Below the pieces are notes generated by a model, which was not told where the DNA came from, made no database searches, and saw only the letters and a list, made by a program, of their open reading frames with translations. From Hymenobacter gummosus (GTDB lineage Bacteria; Bacteroidota; Bacteroidia; Cytophagales; Hymenobacteraceae): a stretch of DNA of 64,000 nt. The stretch lies in the NCBI RefSeq assembly GCF_003970915.1, contig NZ_RXOF01000015.1, positions 1 to 64,000 of the forward strand, given 5' to 3'. The stretch's first letter is position 1. Each line of letters begins with the position of its first letter. This document shows, piece by piece, positions 59,529 through 64,000 of the stretch. Both the position numbers and the translations under genes were made by a program.

Positions 59529-61112
59529 ATGAAGCTCCCGCTTGCCTGGCTTTTGGGGCTGCTGATGCTGGCTGGCAGCGTCCGCGCCCAGCCCGCGCCC
59601 CGCGCCGATTTGCTTATCCGCCACGGCCGCCTCTACGACGGCAGCGGCAACGCCTGGACTTACGGCGACGTGGCCATCCGCCGGGGCCGCATCGTGGCCG
59701 TGGGCCGCCTGCCCGCCGACTACCCCGCCGATTCCGTTATCGACGCGCGCGGGCTGGCCGTGGCCCCGGGCTTTATCGACGTGCACACCCACATCGAGGA
59801 CGACGAAGTGCGCCAGCCCACGGCCGACAACTTCCTCTACGACGGGGTGACGACGGTGGTGACGGGCAACTGCGGCTCCTCGCGCCCCGATTTGCGCCGC
59901 TACTTCCGCCAGCTCGACTCCCTGCGTTTGTCGGTGAACGTGGCCTCGCTCGTCGGGCACGGCACGGTGCGCAAGGCGGTGATGGGCCGGGCCCGCCGCG
60001 CGCCCACCGAGCCGGAGCTGCAGCGCATGGAGGCGCTGGTCGACAGCGCCATGCGGGCCGGGGCCGTGGGGCTGTCGTCGGGGCTGATTTACGTGCCCGG
60101 CACCTACGCCCGCACCCCCGAGCTGGTGCGCCTGGCCCGCGTGGCCGCCCGCCACCACGGCCTCTACGCCACCCACATGCGCAACGAGTCGGACAGCGTG
60201 ACCCAGGCCATCGAGGAGGCCCTGCAAGTGGGGCGCGAGGCGGGCCTGCCGGTGCAGATTTCGCACCTCAAGCTGGGCGGGCAGCAGAACTGGGGCCGTA
60301 CGGCCGCGCTGCTGGGGCTGATTGAGGCCGCCCGCCAGGCCGGGCAGGAAGTCACCATCGACCAGTACCCCTACACGGCCAGCTCCACTTCCCTGAGCAC
60401 CCTGCTGCCCGACGCCGTGCAGGCCGACGGCCGCGACTCGCTGCGCGGGCGCCTGGCCCGACCGGCCGTGCGCGCCGCCACCGAAGCCGCCCTCCGGCAG
60501 CGCCTGCAAGCCCGCCGCCTGCGCCACTTTAGCTACGCGGTGGTGGCCAGCTTCCCGCCCGATACCACCCTGAACGGGCTCAGCATCGAGGAAATCAACC
60601 GCCGCCGGGGCCGGCCGCACCGGGCCCGCGCCGAGGCCGCCACCATCGTGGATCTGGTGCTGCAGCACGACGCGGGCATGGTGTTTCACGGCATGAGCGA
60701 GGCGGACGTGCAGCAGATTATGCGCTACCCGCACAACATGGTGGCCTCCGACGCCAGCATCCGGGTGTGGGGCGCGGGCGTGCCGCACCCGCGCGGCTAC
60801 GGCTCCAACGCCCGCGTGCTCGGCCGCTACGTGCGCGAGCTGCAGCTGCTGCGCCTGGAAGAAGCCATCCGCCGCATGACCAGCCTGCCCGCCCAGACCT
60901 TCGGCCTCAGCGGCCGCGGCCTGCTGCGCCCCGGCATGGTCGCCGATATCGTCGTGTTCGACCCCGCCACGGTGCAGGACCGCTCCACCTTCACGCGGCC
61001 GCACCAGTACTCGGTGGGCATGCGCTACGTGCTCGTCAACGGCCGCGTGACGGTGCGCAACGGCCGCCACACCGGCGCGCGGGCCGGGCAGGTGCTGCGC
61101 GGGCCGCAGTAG
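59529..61112 (+). CDS. Exported N-acyl-D-amino-acid deacylase-type amidohydrolase
   Basis: 527 residues: signal peptide MKLPLAWLLGLLMLAGSVRA. The D-aminoacylase pattern includes ADLLIRHGRLYDGSGNAW, APGFIDVHTHIEDDEVRQ (HxH metal site), VVTGNCGSSRPD (metal Cys), LYATHMRNESDSV, VQISHLKLGG (metal His) and NMVASDASIRVWGAG, then GMVADIVVFDPATVQD. The family removes acyl groups from N-acyl-D-amino acids. Export to the periplasm suggests action on cell-wall-derived or environmental D-amino-acid conjugates, which is inference. Confidence 0.93.
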   Translation: MKLPLAWLLGLLMLAGSVRAQPAPRADLLIRHGRLYDGSGNAWTYGDVAIRRGRIVAVGRLPADYPADSVIDARGLAVAPGFIDVHTHIEDDEVRQPTADNFLYDGVTTVVTGNCGSSRPDLRRYFRQLDSLRLSVNVASLVGHGTVRKAVMGRARRAPTEPELQRMEALVDSAMRAGAVGLSSGLIYVPGTYARTPELVRLARVAARHHGLYATHMRNESDSVTQAIEEALQVGREAGLPVQISHLKLGGQQNWGRTAALLGLIEAARQAGQEVTIDQYPYTASSTSLSTLLPDAVQADGRDSLRGRLARPAVRAATEAALRQRLQARRLRHFSYAVVASFPPDTTLNGLSIEEINRRRGRPHRARAEAATIVDLVLQHDAGMVFHGMSEADVQQIMRYPHNMVASDASIRVWGAGVPHPRGYGSNARVLGRYVRELQLLRLEEAIRRMTSLPAQTFGLSGRGLLRPGMVADIVVFDPATVQDRSTFTRPHQYSVGMRYVLVNGRVTVRNGRHTGARAGQVLRGPQ

Positions 61113-61142
61113 CATAAGCTCGACGTAGTCAAGCATAGGCTA

Positions 61143-62495
61143 CTAATCGGCCCGCCGCTCCAGCACCCGCCAGCCGTGGCCGGGCACCGGCAGCTCCGTC
61201 CCGGCCGAGAGTTCCAGGGTGGCGCCGCTGAACACGTCCTGCCAGCGGCCGGCGGCCTCGATGGGTAGCGGGAGCGGCCGGGGTTCGGCGGCCACGTTGA
61301 TGGCGCAGAGCACGGCGGCCGGGCCTTTCTCGCGCACGAAGGCGTACAGTGCGGGCGGGCCGGCGAGGCGGCGGAAACGGCTTTGCACGTCGCCGTTGAG
61401 CAGGGCTGGGTGGCGGCGCTTGAGCTGCAGCAAACGGGTGTAGAAGTCCTGCAGTGGGTAGTCCTGCCAGTCTATCGGGTCCCGGTCGAAAAATTCCAGG
61501 CGCTTGTTCAGCGCGGCTTCCTGGCCCGAGTACACCAGCGGCATGCCGGGCAGCAGCACCGTCAGCACCGCGAAGGGCAGGGCCAGGGGCCCCAGCCGCT
61601 CGTACTCGGTGCCGTCCCAGCTGTTCACGTCGTGGTTGCTGGTGAAGTGCATCAGGTACACCGTGGGCGGGTATTTGGCCCGCTCGGCCGCCAGGTACTC
61701 GTCGATGGCGTGCAGCGGGGCTTTGCCCTCGGCAATGTGGTCGAGCAAATAGTGCAGGCGCAGGCCGAACGACATGTCAAAGGCCTTTTCCAGCAGCTTG
61801 GTGTCGGAGTTGAAGTTTTCCCAGCTCAGCCCGCCCGAAGGGTACAGCTCGTCCCATTCGGCCAGCATGAACACGGGCTTCACCCGGTCCAGCTCCGGCC
61901 GGGCCGCGTCCCAGAAGTCGGTGGGCACCAGCCCGGCCACGTCGCAGCGGTACCCGTCGATGTCGGCCTCGCGCAGCCAGTACAGCAGGGCGTTGGTCAT
62001 GTAGCGGCGCAGGGCGGGCTGGCGGTAGTCGAGGGCGGCCACGTCGGTCCAGTCGGGCACGGGCGGCAGCAGGCGGCCCTGCTCGTCGTGCTGAAACCAC
62101 TCGGGGTGCTCCTGAATCAGCGCGTTGTCGAGGCTGGTGTGGTTGGCCACCCAGTCGAGCAGCACGCGCAGGCCCAGGCCGTGGGCCGTCTGCACCAAGT
62201 GGCGCAAATCGTCCAGCGTACCAAACTCGGGGTTGACGGCGAAGTAGTCCTGCACGGCGTACTGGCTGCCCAGCGCGCCCTTGCGCCCGGTCTGGCCGAT
62301 GGGGTGCACCGGCATCAGCCACACGATGCTCACGCCCATGGCCGCCAGCCGCGGCAGGTGCCGCTCGAAGGCCCGGAATGTGCCCTCCGGCGTGAATTGG
62401 CGGGTGTTGACTTCGTAGATGGTGGCGTTGGCTGCCCAGTCGGGGTGCGGAACCTGGAACAAGTGGGCGGCGGGGTGAAGCGGCAAATCAGACAC
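61143..62495 (-). CDS. Alpha-amylase family glycoside hydrolase (GH13)
   Basis: 450 residues from a GTG at 62495 (SDLPLHPAAHLFQVPHPDWA). GH13 regions are all present: region I VLLDWVANHTS, region II IDGYRCDVAGL with nucleophile Asp185, region III FMLAEWDEL with acid Glu213, region IV MHFTSNHDVN with Asp289. No signal peptide, so it is probably cytoplasmic and acts on maltodextrin or a storage glucan. A longer open frame reaches 62657 but includes the repeat 62562-62638 and non-conserved residues, so the GTG is preferred. The C-terminal beta domain ends PVPGHGWRVLERRAD. Confidence 0.9.
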   Translation of the reverse strand: MSDLPLHPAAHLFQVPHPDWAANATIYEVNTRQFTPEGTFRAFERHLPRLAAMGVSIVWLMPVHPIGQTGRKGALGSQYAVQDYFAVNPEFGTLDDLRHLVQTAHGLGLRVLLDWVANHTSLDNALIQEHPEWFQHDEQGRLLPPVPDWTDVAALDYRQPALRRYMTNALLYWLREADIDGYRCDVAGLVPTDFWDAARPELDRVKPVFMLAEWDELYPSGGLSWENFNSDTKLLEKAFDMSFGLRLHYLLDHIAEGKAPLHAIDEYLAAERAKYPPTVYLMHFTSNHDVNSWDGTEYERLGPLALPFAVLTVLLPGMPLVYSGQEAALNKRLEFFDRDPIDWQDYPLQDFYTRLLQLKRRHPALLNGDVQSRFRRLAGPPALYAFVREKGPAAVLCAINVAAEPRPLPLPIEAAGRWQDVFSGATLELSAGTELPVPGHGWRVLERRAD

Positions 62496-62561
62496 GGCAA
62501 GCAGCGTTTGGGTGGGCAACGAGCCGGGTGTACGCGGAAATGGCGGGACGGGTGGGCCGGG

Positions 62562-62638
62562 GCATTTCTCGCAGAGGGTGTACTGGAACAGCTCTGCGCA
62601 CCTCCGCGAAATCCTCTGCCAACCTCTGCGAGAAATGC
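62562..62638. repeat. Inverted repeat upstream of amylase gene
   Basis: GCATTTCTCGCAGAGG (62562-62577) pairs perfectly with CCTCTGCGAGAAATGC (62623-62638); the 45-bp loop contains further CTCTGCG/CCGCGAAA words. Confidence 0.75.
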
Positions 62639-62670
62639 TTCGGTACGCTGGCGCCAAGCGGATACCGCAA

Positions 62671-62711
62671 AAAAAGCCGCCCCCGGCTACCGTAGCGGCA
62701 ACCGGGGGCGG
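62671..62711 (-). terminator. Terminator of the T9SS gene
   Basis: On the minus strand, CCGCCCCCGG pairs with CCGGGGGCGG and is followed by TTTTTTT, 20 bases past the stop of the gene ending at 62733. Confidence 0.9.
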
Positions 62712-62732
62712 ACAAAGCGGACAAGTAAAGCC

Positions 62733-63902
62733 TTACTGTACGGCTACTTTCAGGGCGCTGCGGGCGCCGTCGGCAGCCACCACGTCGACCACGTACGTGC
62801 CGGCGGCCAGGCCGCTCAGCACCTCGGAAGGCTGGCCGGTAGTAGCCGGGGCGGTGCGGATGCTGCGGCCGCTCAAATCACGCACGGTCAGCTGCACGGC
62901 GCGGCGCTGGCCGTTGCCCAGGGCAATGGTCAGCGGCTGGCCCGCCACCGGGTTGGGGTAAGCCACGACGCCGCCCACCTGGGCCGCCAGGCCGGCGCGG
63001 CTGCTGGTCACCAGGTTGGTTTCGCGCGAGAACTGGGCGAAATCCACGGTCTGGTAAGTGCTGTTGGTGTAGAAGAAAAACACCAGCGGCTGAGCCGAGT
63101 TTTCGCGGAAAAACTGGTCGGAGTAGCCGCGCGTCACCTGGCCCTGCTGGATGTTGAGCAGCGCCAGCACCGTGGGCGAGGCCGGGGCACTGCCCTCGTA
63201 GAGGCTGTCAATCTGCACGAAGCGGGTGCGGCGCAGCAGTACCGGAATGGCCGCCGTGCCGCCGGTGGGCACCGCCGGCACGCGCAGGGTGCCCCAGCCG
63301 GCCACCGAGTCGCGCTGAATCACGCGCTGCACGATGCGCATCCGGGTGCGGGTCAGGCCCGCCAGGGCCACCGTTACCACGCCCGTGGCCACGCTGCGGT
63401 AGCTGTTGACCTGCACCGTGCCGGTGGTCAGCGGAAATTTTACCAGGTAGGTATTGGTGTAGGGCCGGGCCTGGGCCGGGATGATGAGCGAGTCGTTGGG
63501 CCCGAAGGTGAGGGCGCGCAGGCTGATGCGCTGCTCCGGCAGGGCAAAGCCCAAATCCTGCAGCCCGTTGGCGTTCAGCGACTGGTACTGCACCCCGTTG
63601 ACGGCCACCGGCCCGAAATCCACCTGGTAAGTGTAGGCGCGGGTGGCAGTGGGGAAAGCTGCGTTGGCCGGGGGCGCAATGTAGGTTTCCTGCTGCACGT
63701 TGCCGGTGAAGGTGGCCGCGCTGTAGTTCCAGGTCTGGTTGGCGCCGGCGGTCGGGGCCGTCAGGCCGGTGGGATTGGCATCCTGCATCCGCTCCACCGT
63801 GGCCGCGGTAGCCGGGAAGTTGCTCTGGGTGATGGTAATCTGAGCCTGGGCGGCCCCGGCCGTCAAGAGGCCGGCCAGGCCAAGGAAGTAAGCGTGTTTC
63901 AT
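62733..63902 (-). CDS. T9SS-sorted secreted protein of unknown function
   Basis: 389 residues: signal peptide MKHAYFLGLAGLLTAGAAQA. The mature region begins ITITQSNFPATAATVERMQD and includes NQTWNYSAATFTGNVQQETY and YQSLNANGLQDLGFALPEQR, a recurrent pattern in Hymenobacter-type exported proteins. The end (VAYPNPVAGQPLTIALGNGQ ... LSGLAAGTYVVDVVAADGAR) is a T9SS sorting domain. Probably surface-associated or released. A TAnnTTTG element (TAGCTTTG) lies 41 bases upstream. Confidence 0.85.
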   Translation of the reverse strand: MKHAYFLGLAGLLTAGAAQAQITITQSNFPATAATVERMQDANPTGLTAPTAGANQTWNYSAATFTGNVQQETYIAPPANAAFPTATRAYTYQVDFGPVAVNGVQYQSLNANGLQDLGFALPEQRISLRALTFGPNDSLIIPAQARPYTNTYLVKFPLTTGTVQVNSYRSVATGVVTVALAGLTRTRMRIVQRVIQRDSVAGWGTLRVPAVPTGGTAAIPVLLRRTRFVQIDSLYEGSAPASPTVLALLNIQQGQVTRGYSDQFFRENSAQPLVFFFYTNSTYQTVDFAQFSRETNLVTSSRAGLAAQVGGVVAYPNPVAGQPLTIALGNGQRRAVQLTVRDLSGRSIRTAPATTGQPSEVLSGLAAGTYVVDVVAADGARSALKVAVQ

Positions 63903-63942
63903 AACAAGAAGATGATGAGTGACAAAGACCAGTGACTGGCTG

Positions 63943-63950
63943 CAAAGCTA
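63943..63950 (-). promoter_or_regulatory. TAnnTTTG promoter element of the T9SS gene
   Basis: The minus strand reads TAGCTTTG 41 bases before the ATG at 63902, a good -7 box. Confidence 0.55.
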
Positions 63951-64000
63951 CGCGCAAAGCCGGTAAGATTATGGATGCTGGCGGGAATGAATTGCAACCG

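Noticed and set aside
61383-63935. 850-codon plus-strand open frame
   Set aside because: Runs across two clear minus-strand genes (amylase, T9SS protein) and their spacer; composition is typical of a shadow.

Overview
The window looks like a chromosomal piece of a GC-rich Bacteroidota, most likely Hymenobacter or a close relative in Hymenobacteraceae. The evidence is the high GC, several secreted proteins ending in type IX secretion (T9SS) sorting domains (YPNP ... LPAGxY), the Bacteroidota TAnnTTTG promoter element in front of several genes, Bacteroidota-type fusions such as SerB-SerA, and families such as DUF6438, DUF6799 and DUF4369/TlpA. I saw no rRNA, tRNA or CRISPR array. This is read from sequence alone; no database search was run.

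Layout. 1-1443: an accessory, AT-richer patch with the edge of an IS1-type transposase, a lipoprotein and a PIN-domain/small-partner gene pair. 1639-10732: housekeeping genes (CTP synthase pyrG, insertase yidC, a proline-repeat lipoprotein, a peptide-binding lipoprotein, a UPF0173 hydrolase, a lone ParA ATPase). 11043-17919: one minus-strand operon of seven genes combining AdoMet decarboxylase (speD), a DUF4178 zinc-ribbon membrane protein, a tiny membrane protein, DUF350, a membrane-embedded spermidine-synthase-like enzyme, a Tat-exported FAD oxidoreductase and a multi-pass membrane protein. This polyamine/membrane island is the best candidate for a little-described system. 18031-18544: two truncated gene 3' ends joined tail to tail. 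18851-20524: a PA14/ricin-like T9SS protein.

20609-26509: a minus-strand run of a TlpA-type thioredoxin, an FG-GAP-like protein, an AbiEii-type nucleotidyltransferase with an unknown partner, a HEAT-like protein and the SerB-SerA fusion. 26713-34761: small secreted proteins, DUF983, two AraC-type regulators (one membrane-anchored), a transglutaminase, YceI and DUF3224; one outer-membrane gene is broken by a perfect 44-bp palindrome. 34730-42468: two very large PAS-rich histidine kinases flanking proC. 42837-47437: DUF6799, a frameshifted secreted gene, a NERD-like/coiled-coil/TM/WG-repeat protein, a coiled-coil protein and an XRE regulator. 47761-53329: T9SS and secreted proteins, an orphan LytTR response regulator and DUF421. 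53426-57625: a T9SS protein and a pectin/rhamnogalacturonan de-esterification set (pectinesterase plus two SGNH esterases). 57878-63902: a SpoIIAA-like protein, aldo/keto reductase, D-aminoacylase-type amidohydrolase, alpha-amylase and a T9SS protein.

A recurring feature is that most longer spacers hold a long inverted repeat. Some belong to a dispersed family with arms like GTCATCCTGAGCAGAGCGAA; others are unique to the spacer. Two such repeats reach into coding sequence.
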